DNA of 64,000 bases from XBB1006 sp051877515 (GTDB lineage: Bacteria; Bacillota; Clostridia; Lachnospirales; Lachnospiraceae). The position numbers were made by a program, and so were the translations under genes. Of the stretch, positions 33,045 to 42,386 are shown piece by piece; within the stretch, counting starts at the first letter, position 1; every line of letters begins with the position of its first letter. The stretch covers positions 1 through 64,000 of the forward strand of contig JBJEIY010000033.1 of assembly GCA_051877515.1 (NCBI GenBank). Direction: 5' to 3'. Below the pieces are notes generated by a model, which did not search any database, had not been told where the DNA came from, and saw nothing but the letters and a program-made list of their open reading frames with translations.

Positions 33045-35057
33045 TTACTCTACCATTTCAAGAAACTCCGCTTCTGAAATCACTTTGACACCCAGCTCCT
33101 TTGCTTTAGTAAGCTTTGAACCTGCTGCAGCACCCGCAACCAGAAGATCTGTTTTCTTACTCACACTGGAAGTACACTTTCCGCCATTTTGCTCAATCAG
33201 TTCCACAACTTCTTTTCGCCCCAGTGTATCCAGGGTTCCGGTAACCACTACCGTAAGACCTTTTAATCTATCAGAAAGCGTTGACGGACTACTTTTTTCC
33301 ATATTGACACCGGACTCTTTCAAGGAATCTAAAATCCTCTGATTCTCGGGGTGATTGAAAAACTCCCGTATACACACTGCAGTGGTCTGCCCGATATCCT
33401 CAATCTGCTCCAGTTCTTCTTTCGTTGCCTCTGACAATTCCATGATAGACCCAAAATGCTTTAGAATCTGTTTTGCGGTGGTTTTCCCCACATTTCGTAT
33501 TCCCAGACCGGTAAGCAGACGTTCCGGTTCATTGCTCTTGGATTTTTCAATTGCCTCAAGGATCTTATCCGTGTTTTTTTCTTTACCGATAATCCCTTTT
33601 TCAATCAGTTCCAAACGATAGTTTTTCAGTTTATAAATATCGGAACAGTCTTTCAAATATCCCTCTTTTACCAGTGACTCTACCAGAGTTTCTCCCAGCC
33701 CTGCAATGTTCATGGCATTCAAAGATGCAAAATAAGCAACGGTGCGTATCAACTGGGCCGGGCAGGAACCATTCACACAGCAGATATCTGCCGTATCCTC
33801 CTCACGGACTAAAACCGAACCGCATACAGGGCAATTTCGGGGAGCCTGAAAGATTTTGGCAGGCGGCGTAATACAACCATTGAGTTTTGGTATGATCTCC
33901 CCACTCTTAAATAAGCGGTAAGTTCCTCCGATGCCTATCTGCATTTCGTTAATATAATCCTGATTATGCAGGGTTGCCCGACTGACACTGGTACCGCATA
34001 ATCTTGCAGCTTTCCCTGTTTCCGGATCATGGAAAACTCCGGTAAAAGTCAGCTTTCCAGTTCTTCCCACATCCACCTGGATCTCATCCATTACCACTGC
34101 CTTTTCTTCCGGTGGGTACTTGTACGCAATATGACCGCTGGAATATTTACTTCCTGCTGGAAACTGTTCCCGCAGGACTACATCATCCAGTTTTATTACT
34201 GCCCCATCAATATCATAATCCAATTCCTGTCTCATCTGTGCGATTTCATCTATCGCTTCCAGAACCTGCTCTGCCGTCTGACATAGTTTATGGTATACAA
34301 CCGGAACCTGCTTTTCTTTCAGGATATCCAATCCCCGCACATGACTTTGTGTCAACTGTTCAGGTCCTTTTTGAACATTAAATACAAACAGCCTTAATCC
34401 CCGTTTTGCTGTAATGGAGGGATCTAACTGCCGTAAGGTTCCGGCTGCCAGGTTTCTGGGGTTGGCTGCCGTTTTTTTTCCATCCTTTTCCTGCAATTCA
34501 TTAAAGCGTTCAAATTCTGCATGCCCCATATATACTTCTCCCCTCAGTTGAAGGGATTCAAATGGAAGATCAATGGTCTGTTTCACATCCGGAATAACCC
34601 GGGCATTGGCTGTAACATCTTCTCCGATCAGTCCATCTCCCCTGGTCTCTGCCGTTGTCAGATGAAGCATTCCATCCTCCCCTTTTTCATAACGCAGGGT
34701 CATACTAAGTCCGTCAATTTTGGTTTCCACGGAAAAAGCACATTCCGGATACTTTGCCTTGATTTTATCTACCCATTCAGATACTGCCTCCTTTGAGAAG
34801 ACATCTTCAATGGACAGCATGGGGACATCATGGGTTATTTTCACACCCGCCTGCCTTTTGGCTACTCCGCCGATCTTTTGTGATGGCGAATCCGGTGTGA
34901 TCCACTCCGGATGCTCTTTCTCCGCTTCCTTGAGACGGATCATCAGTTGGTCATACTCATAATCGCTGATTTCAGGATTATCCTGGTTATAATAGCGATC
35001 CATATGATGCTCAATGACCTTTTGCAATTGTTTGTACTGCTCATTGTTCATACTCAT
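33045..35057 (-). CDS. ligA: NAD-dependent DNA ligase
   Basis: A 670-residue ligase sealing nicks in replication and repair. Domain Ia (ISDYEYDQLMIRLK), adenylation domain with active Lys in VETKIDGLSM, OB fold (GRTGKLTFTGVF), Cys4 zinc finger (CPVCGSVL, CCVNGSCPAQ), helix-hairpin-helix repeats and a C-terminal BRCT (LKGLTVVVTGTLDTLGR). It is complete. The first codons overlap the 3' end of the pseudouridine-synthase gene by 17 bases. ATG 35057 chosen by the GGAG upstream. Confidence 0.97.
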   Translation of the reverse strand: MSMNNEQYKQLQKVIEHHMDRYYNQDNPEISDYEYDQLMIRLKEAEKEHPEWITPDSPSQKIGGVAKRQAGVKITHDVPMLSIEDVFSKEAVSEWVDKIKAKYPECAFSVETKIDGLSMTLRYEKGEDGMLHLTTAETRGDGLIGEDVTANARVIPDVKQTIDLPFESLQLRGEVYMGHAEFERFNELQEKDGKKTAANPRNLAAGTLRQLDPSITAKRGLRLFVFNVQKGPEQLTQSHVRGLDILKEKQVPVVYHKLCQTAEQVLEAIDEIAQMRQELDYDIDGAVIKLDDVVLREQFPAGSKYSSGHIAYKYPPEEKAVVMDEIQVDVGRTGKLTFTGVFHDPETGKAARLCGTSVSRATLHNQDYINEMQIGIGGTYRLFKSGEIIPKLNGCITPPAKIFQAPRNCPVCGSVLVREEDTADICCVNGSCPAQLIRTVAYFASLNAMNIAGLGETLVESLVKEGYLKDCSDIYKLKNYRLELIEKGIIGKEKNTDKILEAIEKSKSNEPERLLTGLGIRNVGKTTAKQILKHFGSIMELSEATKEELEQIEDIGQTTAVCIREFFNHPENQRILDSLKESGVNMEKSSPSTLSDRLKGLTVVVTGTLDTLGRKEVVELIEQNGGKCTSSVSKKTDLLVAGAAAGSKLTKAKELGVKVISEAEFLEMVE

Positions 35058-35799
35058 TTTCCAACTCTCCTTCATAACGGATCGGTTCATTGGATGAATC
35101 TCTGATCATCTCCATCAAACCGGACAGTTCCTGCTCCGTAAGATTTCGGTAAGTTCCTTCTTTTAGGTCTCCCAACCGGATGTTCATGATCCGCACCCGT
35201 TTCAGTGCCACAACACGGTATCCGAAGTATTCACACATACGCCGGATTTGACGGTTCAGACCCTGGGTTAAAATCATACGGAATTTTCGTTTTCCAATCT
35301 TCTCCACTTTGCATTTTCTGGTTACCACATCCAGAATTGGTACCCCATTTGCCAATCCTCTTAAAAACTCTTCGGTTACATCTTTGTTCACTGTAACCAG
35401 ATATTCTTTTTCATGTGCATTGCCTGATCGCATGATTTTATTCACCAGATCGCCCTGGTTTGTCAACAGGATCAGTCCGGTGGACTCTTTATCCAGTCTT
35501 CCCACAGGATAGATCCTTACCGGATAATTTATGTAATCGATAATATTTCCCGGATCTTTTTTCTGCGTAGTACACACTACACCTCTTGGTTTATGAAAAG
35601 CAAGAAGAACGAAGGGTTCACTTTTGGCATTCACAGTTTTTCCATCTACGGTAACAATCTGGCCTTCCCTCACTTTGCTACCTTTTTCCGCGATCATTCC
35701 GTCAATACACACCTTGCCGGCATCCACTTTCCTGTCGGCTTCACGACGGCTGCACACCCCTGCTTCGCTTAAAAACTTATTGATTCGAACTTCCTCCAT
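35041..35799 (-). CDS. rRNA pseudouridine synthase (RluB/RluF type)
   Basis: A 252-residue enzyme isomerising uridine in 23S rRNA. N-terminal S4 domain (RINKFLSEAGVCSRREADR), catalytic Asp in PVGRLDKESTGLILL, and the conserved GLNRQIRRMCEYFGYRVVALKR. The S4 and QIRRM pattern is closest to RluF (U2604). The C-terminal 20 residues are acidic and unlike the family core. It overlaps ligA downstream. Confidence 0.9.
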   Translation of the reverse strand: MEEVRINKFLSEAGVCSRREADRKVDAGKVCIDGMIAEKGSKVREGQIVTVDGKTVNAKSEPFVLLAFHKPRGVVCTTQKKDPGNIIDYINYPVRIYPVGRLDKESTGLILLTNQGDLVNKIMRSGNAHEKEYLVTVNKDVTEEFLRGLANGVPILDVVTRKCKVEKIGKRKFRMILTQGLNRQIRRMCEYFGYRVVALKRVRIMNIRLGDLKEGTYRNLTEQELSGLMEMIRDSSNEPIRYEGELENEYEQ

Positions 35800-35815
35800 G
35801 GGTTACCTCCATAGC

Positions 35816-35847
35816 GCAAGCACCCCAGTTCTCACTGAGGTGCTTTC
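35816..35847 (-). terminator. Hairpin after SH3-domain gene
   Basis: On the minus strand, AGCACCTCAGT pairs with ACTGGGGTGCT around GAGA. The following T-run is only two bases, so termination strength is uncertain. Confidence 0.5.
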
Positions 35848-35851
35848 CATC

Positions 35852-37156
35852 TTAATAATCTAACTTCTCGGTTAACACATATCCCGTTCTTCCGTTACAA
35901 ATTACCTTGGAATAACCATTCACATAACAGGTAATGACTTTCACTTTCGTTCCTTCGGTCAGAGAAGAGATCACTTTTGCAGAATCTGACATTCTGGTCA
36001 ACAGATTCGTTGTTTCCAAAAGTTTATATTTCTTCTTATCCGGATATCCTTCTTTTCCAACTGAAGTATAATCATTTTCGCATGTGGTCAAAAAGTCATT
36101 TCTCACATAACCTTTTTTCCCGGATTTTGTTTTTACATACGTCCATTCACCCCAGACGTTCATGCTGAGAACCTTTAACTTTACATCCCCGTTCAGCATG
36201 CAGACACTATCCTTCTGTGTGCTGGCTCCTTTACGAAGATTAACCTCTTCCTTGGTCTTAACGTATTCCACTACCTTTACATCCTGAACCTCCGGTTTGA
36301 CATCCTCCTGCTTGTCATCCTCGGTATTTTTATCTTCGGTATCCGCATTCTCCTTGTCCACATCTGCTTCGGCATCTTCTTCACCAAGCGCAGACTGAGG
36401 CGGTGTCTGTCCCTGCTCCAGTTTCACGGAACTCATCCACTGTTCCACCGCATTCTGTATGTTCACATTCACCATTGCGTCCAACGCTTCATCCGAAGCG
36501 ATTGCATCTTCGTATTCTGCCTGAACTTTTTCCTGAAGCTTTTTCACTTCCTCGCGCGACTCATACTCGTCGATATACTGTTCAATCTGCTCTTCCGTTA
36601 CATATTCCCTGGTTCTGGAATTAAACTGACTATAAAGATTTACGATATGCAGGTTTTCGCTGTCCACCCCGGTCACATAAAAGAAATCCAGACCCGGTGC
36701 TGCAGTGTCCACGTCTTTAAACCGAATGGCCATTTCAACAGATACCAGATAAGAATCACTGTCCACGCCCTGCTGGGTGTATACATTCTTAACATCATAG
36801 CCTTCTACATATTCAGAAAACAATTTCATATAAGAAGCCTCATTTTCTGAGACAGGAATTGCATAAGCGGAAACCTTCTTTACGGATCCTTCGGCATAGG
36901 ATTGATAGTATTTTTCAATCAATGCATTGATTTGTTTGTTGGCATTTTTTTCAAATGCAGGAGCATTTTTTCTCGCACGATCCTGACTGTTAGAAGGATT
37001 CTTTCCGCCTGCCACGATCAAAACCACACAAAAAACAACCAGCAAAACAGCAGCACAGGAATAGCGCTTATTTTGTTTTACCAGATCAACGACTTTATGA
37101 AATCCATCCTTTAATGCTTTCATATCAAAATCCTTTTTCCAATCCTTTTGTTTCAT
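35852..37156 (-). CDS. Membrane-anchored protein with two SH3-like domains
   Basis: A 434-residue protein. Cytoplasmic basic N-terminus, one membrane helix at about 35-52 (CAAVLLVVFCVVLIVAGG), an extracytoplasmic helical/NTF2-like domain (about 70-215), a long acidic low-complexity linker (about 235-290) and two bacterial SH3 repeats (VNLRKGASTQKDSVCML and then LLTRMSDSAKVISSLTEG). SH3b domains usually bind peptidoglycan. No hydrolase domain is present, so it may be a wall sensor or scaffold. ATG 37156 has GAGGGA upstream. Confidence 0.8.
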   Translation of the reverse strand: MKQKDWKKDFDMKALKDGFHKVVDLVKQNKRYSCAAVLLVVFCVVLIVAGGKNPSNSQDRARKNAPAFEKNANKQINALIEKYYQSYAEGSVKKVSAYAIPVSENEASYMKLFSEYVEGYDVKNVYTQQGVDSDSYLVSVEMAIRFKDVDTAAPGLDFFYVTGVDSENLHIVNLYSQFNSRTREYVTEEQIEQYIDEYESREEVKKLQEKVQAEYEDAIASDEALDAMVNVNIQNAVEQWMSSVKLEQGQTPPQSALGEEDAEADVDKENADTEDKNTEDDKQEDVKPEVQDVKVVEYVKTKEEVNLRKGASTQKDSVCMLNGDVKLKVLSMNVWGEWTYVKTKSGKKGYVRNDFLTTCENDYTSVGKEGYPDKKKYKLLETTNLLTRMSDSAKVISSLTEGTKVKVITCYVNGYSKVICNGRTGYVLTEKLDY

Positions 37157-37220
37157 GATTATTCCCTCTTTCACCCAAATCTATTCTTTCTCTGATACGT
37201 CATACTTTCTAAAAAAATAG

Positions 37221-37292
37221 CGCACCTGGAGGGATTCGAACCCCCGCTCATGGAACCGGAATCCATTGCTCTCTCCCCTGAGCTACAGGTGC
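37221..37292 (-). tRNA. tRNA-Arg (CCG anticodon)
   Basis: A cloverleaf with acceptor GCACCTG/CAGGTGC, anticodon arm ATGGA-TTCCGGT-TCCAT (anticodon CCG, reads CGG), and T-loop TTCGAAT. CCA is not encoded. A run of seven T follows within a few bases and may terminate it. Confidence 0.95.
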
Positions 37293-37374
37293 ACATCTGT
37301 TATTCTACACTAAACCTCCCAGAAGTTCAACATTTATTAGAAAAAAATCATTTACAAAAAACTACAAAAAGAAC

Positions 37375-37905
37375 TCAGAATAATTCCAGTAGAAGCCTTA
37401 ACCAACGTGGGTTTATGTATACCTCACTGAGCAGTCCCAGTATAAAAAAGATACATCCCCATCCATAGCTTTTCCATGGCTTTGATGACTTTTGTCTCAA
37501 TATAAGAAAGACTGACTGTACGTAAAACAGGATTTGGGGTGTCATCAAACCAAAAAACAAAGCCAGTGCCCTGACTCCGTAACGTAATATACTGACTCCC
37601 AACAAATAAGTAATCCCAAAAGCACAAAGAAAACATACCACTGCTGTGACTTTTTTACGATTTTTACTGCGTGAGCCTACCAGCAAAAGTAAAAACAAAG
37701 GAAGGCGATTAACACATACATAAAATAAAAGCTCCCTATAATCAATCTTCTCATATGCATATTGATAGAGAAAATATTCGGAACATAAAATCAAATGACT
37801 CTTTTCACTATGTCCTGATATCTTTATAAAAAGCAATCCTGCCAGCAGCCCCAAACATACCAGCCCACCATTCACAAGAAGGCTATTATCCCCAAATCGT
37901 TTCAT
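37375..37905 (-). CDS. spoIIM: SpoIIM-like sporulation membrane protein
   Basis: A 176-residue protein with about five membrane segments (GGLVCLGLLAGLLFI, ELLFYVCVNRLPLFLLLLV, VTAVVCFLCAFGITYLLG, ALALFFGLMTPQILFYVQSVFL, GWGCIFFILGLLSEVYINP). The final block GLLSEVYINP matches the Glu-x-x-x-x-Pro close of SpoIIM. SpoIIM works with SpoIID and SpoIIP in septal peptidoglycan remodelling for engulfment. Sequence similarity is modest, but the sigma-E-type promoter found 30 bases upstream supports it. AAGGA before ATG 37905. Confidence 0.65.
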   Translation of the reverse strand: MKRFGDNSLLVNGGLVCLGLLAGLLFIKISGHSEKSHLILCSEYFLYQYAYEKIDYRELLFYVCVNRLPLFLLLLVGSRSKNRKKVTAVVCFLCAFGITYLLGVSILRYGVRALALFFGLMTPQILFYVQSVFLILRQKSSKPWKSYGWGCIFFILGLLSEVYINPRWLRLLLELF

Positions 37906-37934
37906 CGTAAACGATCCTTTTCTTTTCTTGGTTC

Positions 37935-37963
37935 AAGCTATGACCGGTTTTCAGGAAATATAA
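37935..37963 (-). promoter_or_regulatory. Sigma-E-type promoter of spoIIM
   Basis: On the minus strand, TTATATT (37963-37957) and CATAGCTT (37942-37935) have a 14-bp spacer, against consensus KMATATT and CATACANT. The -10 has two mismatches. Confidence 0.55.
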
Positions 37964-37966
37964 CCG

Positions 37967-38004
37967 TAAAAAACTCCCGAAGGATCATGATCACCTTCGG
38001 GAGT
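37967..38004 (-). terminator. Terminator of SDR gene
   Basis: On the minus strand, ACTCCCGAAGG pairs with CCTTCGGGAGT, followed by TTTTTTA. It insulates spoIIM from the upstream gene. Confidence 0.9.
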
Positions 38005-38016
38005 AATTTGTTTCTA

Positions 38017-38817
38017 TTACCAGGTTCTGGAGTTTAACTCTTTAAACTGTGCAACGGTAGGAACATGAGAGTTCATTCCGCCATCCACATTAATGATCTG
38101 ACCGGTAACATAACTTGCCTCATCCGATGCAAAATATACGCAGGCAGAACCGATATCTTCCGGACAGCCATAACGATTTACCATAATATTACTTAAAAAG
38201 ATATCTTTCAAAGCCTGTGGAACATTTGCTTCATTCTGTGGGGTAACAATTAATCCCGGACGAACACAGTTACAACGGATGTTACTTTTTCCATACTGTA
38301 AAGCAGTTGACTTTGTCAACATATCTACACCGGCTTTTGCGCAGGCATAGGCTGTAGAACCAAGATCACCTCCACAGGAAGCCATGGAACCGATATTAAT
38401 AATGGAACCGGATTCATTCTTCTGCATGTAGGGAAGAACACACTTTGTTGCATAGAAAGTTCCGCGCATATCACTCTGGAAAATTCCATCCCACATTTCA
38501 AGGGTAAGTTCATCCACACGACCATCCTTTAAAGCAACATTTGCAGCATTGTTTACAAGGATATCGATTTTTCCAAATTTTTCTGCTGTATCAGCCATCA
38601 GTTTCTCAATGCTTTCCGGTGCAGTGATATCCATAAAATGATATACGGCTTCTCCACCTTCCTGCTTGATCATGTCAACAACTGCCTGACCTTTCTCTTC
38701 TCTACGTCCGCAGATTACAACCTTTGCGCCTTCTGCAGCAAATAACCTTGCAATACCGATACCAATTCCACTGGTAGAACCAGTAACAATCGCTACTTTT
38801 CCTTCTAATCTGTTCAT
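38017..38817 (-). CDS. Short-chain dehydrogenase/reductase (HSDH-like)
   Basis: A 266-residue classical SDR. Cofactor loop TGSTSGIGIGIA, NNAA, and catalytic Ser with YACAK. CGRREE after beta-2 suggests NADP preference. The region RCNCVRPGLIVTPQNEA and RYGCPEDIGSACVYFAS resembles clostridial 7-alpha-hydroxysteroid dehydrogenases of the SDR type, so a bile acid or other hydroxysteroid substrate is possible, but SDR substrates cannot be read from sequence alone. Single gene with promoter and terminator of its own. Confidence 0.8.
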   Translation of the reverse strand: MNRLEGKVAIVTGSTSGIGIGIARLFAAEGAKVVICGRREEKGQAVVDMIKQEGGEAVYHFMDITAPESIEKLMADTAEKFGKIDILVNNAANVALKDGRVDELTLEMWDGIFQSDMRGTFYATKCVLPYMQKNESGSIINIGSMASCGGDLGSTAYACAKAGVDMLTKSTALQYGKSNIRCNCVRPGLIVTPQNEANVPQALKDIFLSNIMVNRYGCPEDIGSACVYFASDEASYVTGQIINVDGGMNSHVPTVAQFKELNSRTW

Positions 38818-38881
38818 TATTTTTTACCTCCTTGCCGGTTTTTCTTGCTTTAAACTGCTGAAACAATCTCAAGATATTTAA

Positions 38882-38910
38882 AGTTTACCCCTTCCAAATC
38901 AAAAAATCAA
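38882..38910 (-). promoter_or_regulatory. Candidate sigma-A promoter of SDR gene
   Basis: On the minus strand, TTGATT (38910-38905) and TAAACT (38887-38882) are 17 bp apart. The leader to the ATG is about 60 bases. Confidence 0.55.
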
Positions 38911-38988
38911 CCATAGATAGCTATATAACAATCTTCTTTTTGAGATTTCGTATTGATGATACTCCCACTACGTTAAATGATAAGAAAG

Positions 38989-39020
38989 AAAAACCCCGTG
39001 AATCATTCACGGGGTTTTCA
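38989..39020 (-). terminator. Terminator of rny
   Basis: On the minus strand, AAAACCCCGTGAAT pairs with ATTCACGGGGTTTT and is followed by T-rich sequence. Confidence 0.9.
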
Positions 39021-39033
39021 TTATTCATGTAAA

Positions 39034-40593
39034 TTACTTTGCGTAATCGGTCACTCTAGATTCACGTATCACACTGATCTTAATCTGTCCCGGATATGCC
39101 AACTCACTTTCCACACGTTTTGCAATATCCCTTCCCAACAGTACCATATCAGCATCTGAAATCTGTTCAGGAACAACCATAATTCGAACTTCTCTTCCTG
39201 CCTGAATAGCATAAGATTTATCTACACCTTTAAAACTGTCTGCAATTTCTTCTAACTGTTTCAACCTGTTAGCATAGGTTTCTAAAGTTTCCCTGCGTGC
39301 TCCGGGCCGTGCTGCAGAAATAGCATCTGCGGCCTGTACAATACATGCGATCAGGGTTTCCGGTTCTACATCACCATGATGGGATTCCACTGCATTGATA
39401 ACAACAGGACCCTCTTTGTACTTTCTACACAGATCCACACCAAGCTGAATGTGGCTGCCTTCCATATCATGGTCTACAGCCTTACCGATATCGTGTAACA
39501 AACCGGCGCGTTTGGCCAGCTTAATATCTACACCTACCTCGGCTGCTAACAGACCGGATAACTGAGCTACTTCTATGGAATGCTTTAACGCATTCTGTCC
39601 ATAGCTTGTTCTAAACTTCATTCTTCCTAGTAATCTTACAAGTTCGGGATGAATACCGTGAACACCAACCTCCAGGGTTGCGGCCTCACCTTCTTCGCGC
39701 ATCATTGTTTCTACTTCACGTTGCGCTTTTTCCACCATCTCCTCAATTCTTGCCGGATGGATTCTTCCGTCCACAATTAACTTTTCCAAAGCAATCCTTG
39801 CAACTTCTCTCCTTACCGGATCAAAACTGCTTAATACAACTGCATCCGGCGTATCGTCAATGATAAGATCTACACCCGTCATGGTTTCCAGTGTTCGGAT
39901 ATTACGTCCCTCTCGTCCAATGATACGGCCTTTCATTTCATCACTTGGCAGCTGAACAACCGAGATGGTTGCTTCAGAAACATGGTCTGCAGCACACTTC
40001 TGAATCGCTGTCACAATGTAATCCTTTGCTTTCTTGGATGCTTCTTCCTTTGCTTTGTTTTCCAGTTCTTTGATCAGTTTTGCAGTATCAAGTTTTACAT
40101 CTTCTTCAACAGTTTTTAAAAGATAATCTTTTGCTTGTTCGGAGGTTAATCCAGAGATTCGTTCGAGTTCCTGTACGCGCTCTTCATTGAGTTTTGCAAT
40201 CTGCTCACGCTGAACATTCAATTCCTGTTCTTTGTTTGCACAATCCGACTCTCGTTTCTCAACCGCTGAAATCTTCTTATCAAGACTTTCCTCACGCTGA
40301 ACCATGCGGCGTTCTAATCGCTGCACTTCTGCTCTGCGTTCCTTTGTCTCCTTCTCTAATTCGTTCTTGGTACGAATAGACTCTTCTTTGATTTCAAGCA
40401 TTGATTCACGCTTCTTGGCTTCCGCAGTTTTCACTGCATCATCAATGATCTGTCTGGCCCTTTCTTCTGCACTTCCAACTTTCTCGTCGTATTTTTTCTT
40501 TCGACGGGATACTACCACATTCGCAGTAACCGGAATGGATACGATCAGGGCAACTGCAAGACCAATCACAGCGGACAAAATGTCAAAATGCAC
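39034..40593 (-). CDS. rny: Ribonuclease Y
   Basis: A 519-residue membrane-anchored endoribonuclease that starts mRNA decay. N-terminal membrane helix (about 5-27), long charged coiled coil (about 30-200), KH domain (EMKGRIIGREGRNIRTLETMTG) and HD domain with KRAGLLHDIGKAVDHDMEGSH. Full length. The leader holds a promoter next to a 22-bp inverted repeat. Confidence 0.97.
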   Translation of the reverse strand: MHFDILSAVIGLAVALIVSIPVTANVVVSRRKKKYDEKVGSAEERARQIIDDAVKTAEAKKRESMLEIKEESIRTKNELEKETKERRAEVQRLERRMVQREESLDKKISAVEKRESDCANKEQELNVQREQIAKLNEERVQELERISGLTSEQAKDYLLKTVEEDVKLDTAKLIKELENKAKEEASKKAKDYIVTAIQKCAADHVSEATISVVQLPSDEMKGRIIGREGRNIRTLETMTGVDLIIDDTPDAVVLSSFDPVRREVARIALEKLIVDGRIHPARIEEMVEKAQREVETMMREEGEAATLEVGVHGIHPELVRLLGRMKFRTSYGQNALKHSIEVAQLSGLLAAEVGVDIKLAKRAGLLHDIGKAVDHDMEGSHIQLGVDLCRKYKEGPVVINAVESHHGDVEPETLIACIVQAADAISAARPGARRETLETYANRLKQLEEIADSFKGVDKSYAIQAGREVRIMVVPEQISDADMVLLGRDIAKRVESELAYPGQIKISVIRESRVTDYAK

Positions 40594-40697
40594 AGGAGCA
40601 CCTCCTTTATTTAGTTTTCATACTTCAAATGTTGTCACATTTATACATTTCTATAGCAATCTGGCTTACTATATTATAGCATAGTTTCAACAAATAA

Positions 40698-40726
40698 ATT
40701 TTATACTTTTTCATATATAATGTCAA
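40698..40726 (-). promoter_or_regulatory. Sigma-A promoter of rny
   Basis: On the minus strand, consensus TTGACA (40726-40721) and TAAAAT (40703-40698) are 17 bp apart. The -35 hexamer forms the end of the inverted repeat. Confidence 0.75.
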
Positions 40727-40773
40727 GCACTAGTGTATAATTCCACATACAATTATACATCTAGTGCTTGACA
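40721..40773. repeat. 22-bp inverted repeat at the rny promoter
   Basis: Arms 40721-40742 and 40751-40773 are complementary over 22 bp with one bulged T (40760) and an 8-base loop CCACATAC. Each arm ends in an outward-facing TTGACA. There is no T-run, so it is not a standard terminator for recX. It may be an operator. Confidence 0.7.
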
Positions 40774-40785
40774 AATACCCAGTAA

Positions 40786-41274
40786 TTAATTCTTTCTATT
40801 AAATTGCAATTCATATTTATGCATTCCGGATTTAATCTGTTCCAGAGAAAACCCTCTACGCATAAGATAACCCATTATCCGGTTTCGTTCTTTTCTATCA
40901 TCCTCATCCGGAGCAAACCGTTTCTTCTCAAGCAGTTTGCATACCAGATCTTCCTCCTTTGCTTCGTACGCAGAGTTTAAAGCCTCCTCTATAATATCCT
41001 CCTCAATACCTTTGCGGTAAAGTTCCATTTTCAGAGCATACCGGCTCTTCTCATTCTGACGATAACGGATATAATTCTCGGCAAATCTGCGGTCATCAAT
41101 ATAGTGAAAAGATTTCACGTATTCCACTGCCGCCTCTACAGCCTCATTTGGATATCCATACCCTTGCAGCTTCTTTACAAGCTGTTCCTGCGTACGGTCC
41201 TGACGTTCCAATAAATTCAACGCTTTCTTCTTTGCTTGCAGTGTTATGTCCTGCAGATCCTTATGTTCCTGCAT
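40786..41274 (-). CDS. recX: Regulatory protein RecX
   Basis: A 162-residue modulator of RecA filaments made of tandem three-helix repeats (ALNLLERQDRTQEQLVKKLQGYG, then RFAENYIRYRQNEKSRYALKMEL). ATG 41274 is 4 bases after the recA stop and uses the AGGAAG at the end of recA. It is in the SOS-controlled recA transcript. Confidence 0.92.
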   Translation of the reverse strand: MQEHKDLQDITLQAKKKALNLLERQDRTQEQLVKKLQGYGYPNEAVEAAVEYVKSFHYIDDRRFAENYIRYRQNEKSRYALKMELYRKGIEEDIIEEALNSAYEAKEEDLVCKLLEKKRFAPDEDDRKERNRIMGYLMRRGFSLEQIKSGMHKYELQFNRKN

Positions 41275-41278
41275 AAAT

Positions 41279-42331
41279 CTACTCTTCCTGAGATCCTTCT
41301 CCACCTGAAGCAGGAGATCCTTCCCTGTCTTGCTGTTGATCCAAATGATAGTGATCCCGTACCTGTTGCTCAATCTCTTGACAAATATCAGGATTCTGAA
41401 CTAAAAACAGTTTTGCGTTCTCGCGGCCCTGTCCGATCTTCTCACCATTATAAGCATACCATGCTCCGGACTTATTGATCACATCAATATCGGATGCAAG
41501 ATCCAGTAAATCCCCTTCCTTGGAGATTCCCTTACCAAACATGATATCAAATTCAGCTTCTTTAAATGGCGGCGCCACCTTATTCTTCACGATTTTGATC
41601 CTGGTACGGTTACCGATCACTTCGCCTCCCTGTTTCAAAGACTCTATCCTTCTAACATCCATGCGGATGGAGGAATAGAACTTTAAGGCACGACCTCCGG
41701 TAGTAGTCTCAGGATTACCAAACATGATACCTACCTTCTCACGGAGCTGATTAATAAAGATCACAATACAATTTGATTTACTGATCACACCGGTAAGTTT
41801 ACGGAGTGCCTGTGACATCAGTCTTGCCTGCAGACCCACATGGGAATCTCCCATATCTCCGTCAATTTCAGCTTTGGGCACCAACGCAGCCACTGAGTCC
41901 ACGATCACGATATCCACGGCGCCGGAACGAACCATTGTTTCTGTAATCTCCAAAGCCTGTTCTCCGTTATCCGGCTGTGAAATATACAAGTTGTCAATGT
42001 CTACTCCAATATTCTTGGCATACACAGGATCCAATGCATGTTCTGCATCAATAAATCCCGCAATACCGCCACGCTTCTGCACTTCAGCAACCATATGTAA
42101 TGCCACTGTAGTCTTACCGCTGGATTCCGGACCATAGATTTCCACGATACGTCCCTTTGGTACACCCCCCAGTCCCAAAGCAATATCCAGACTGATGGAA
42201 CCGGTGGGAACCGTCTCAACATTCATGCTTGTGGAGGAATCTCCCAGTTTCATGACCGAACCTTTACCATATTGCTTCTCAATCTGAGCAATCGCCGCAT
42301 CCAGCGCTTTTAATTTATCTTCTTTTGCCAT
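41279..42331 (-). CDS. recA: Recombinase RecA
   Basis: A 350-residue strand-exchange protein. Walker A EIYGPESSGKTTVALH, loop NQLREKVGIMFGNPETTTGG, and a C-terminal acidic tail. It is complete. Expression is from a strong promoter with two LexA-type boxes downstream of it. Confidence 0.99.
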   Translation of the reverse strand: MAKEDKLKALDAAIAQIEKQYGKGSVMKLGDSSTSMNVETVPTGSISLDIALGLGGVPKGRIVEIYGPESSGKTTVALHMVAEVQKRGGIAGFIDAEHALDPVYAKNIGVDIDNLYISQPDNGEQALEITETMVRSGAVDIVIVDSVAALVPKAEIDGDMGDSHVGLQARLMSQALRKLTGVISKSNCIVIFINQLREKVGIMFGNPETTTGGRALKFYSSIRMDVRRIESLKQGGEVIGNRTRIKIVKNKVAPPFKEAEFDIMFGKGISKEGDLLDLASDIDVINKSGAWYAYNGEKIGQGRENAKLFLVQNPDICQEIEQQVRDHYHLDQQQDREGSPASGGEGSQEE

Positions 42332-42347
42332 TGTTGTTCTCCTTCTC

Positions 42348-42376
42348 CGAACTTATGTTTTGCGAACTAATGTTCT
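42348..42376 (-). promoter_or_regulatory. Tandem LexA (DinR) SOS boxes of recA
   Basis: CGAACTAATGTTCT (42363-42376) fits GAAC-N4-GTTC exactly. CGAACTTATGTTTT (42348-42361) has one mismatch. They lie between the -10 and the start codon, where repressor would block transcription. Confidence 0.8.
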
Positions 42377-42386
42377 CTTTTGTTCC

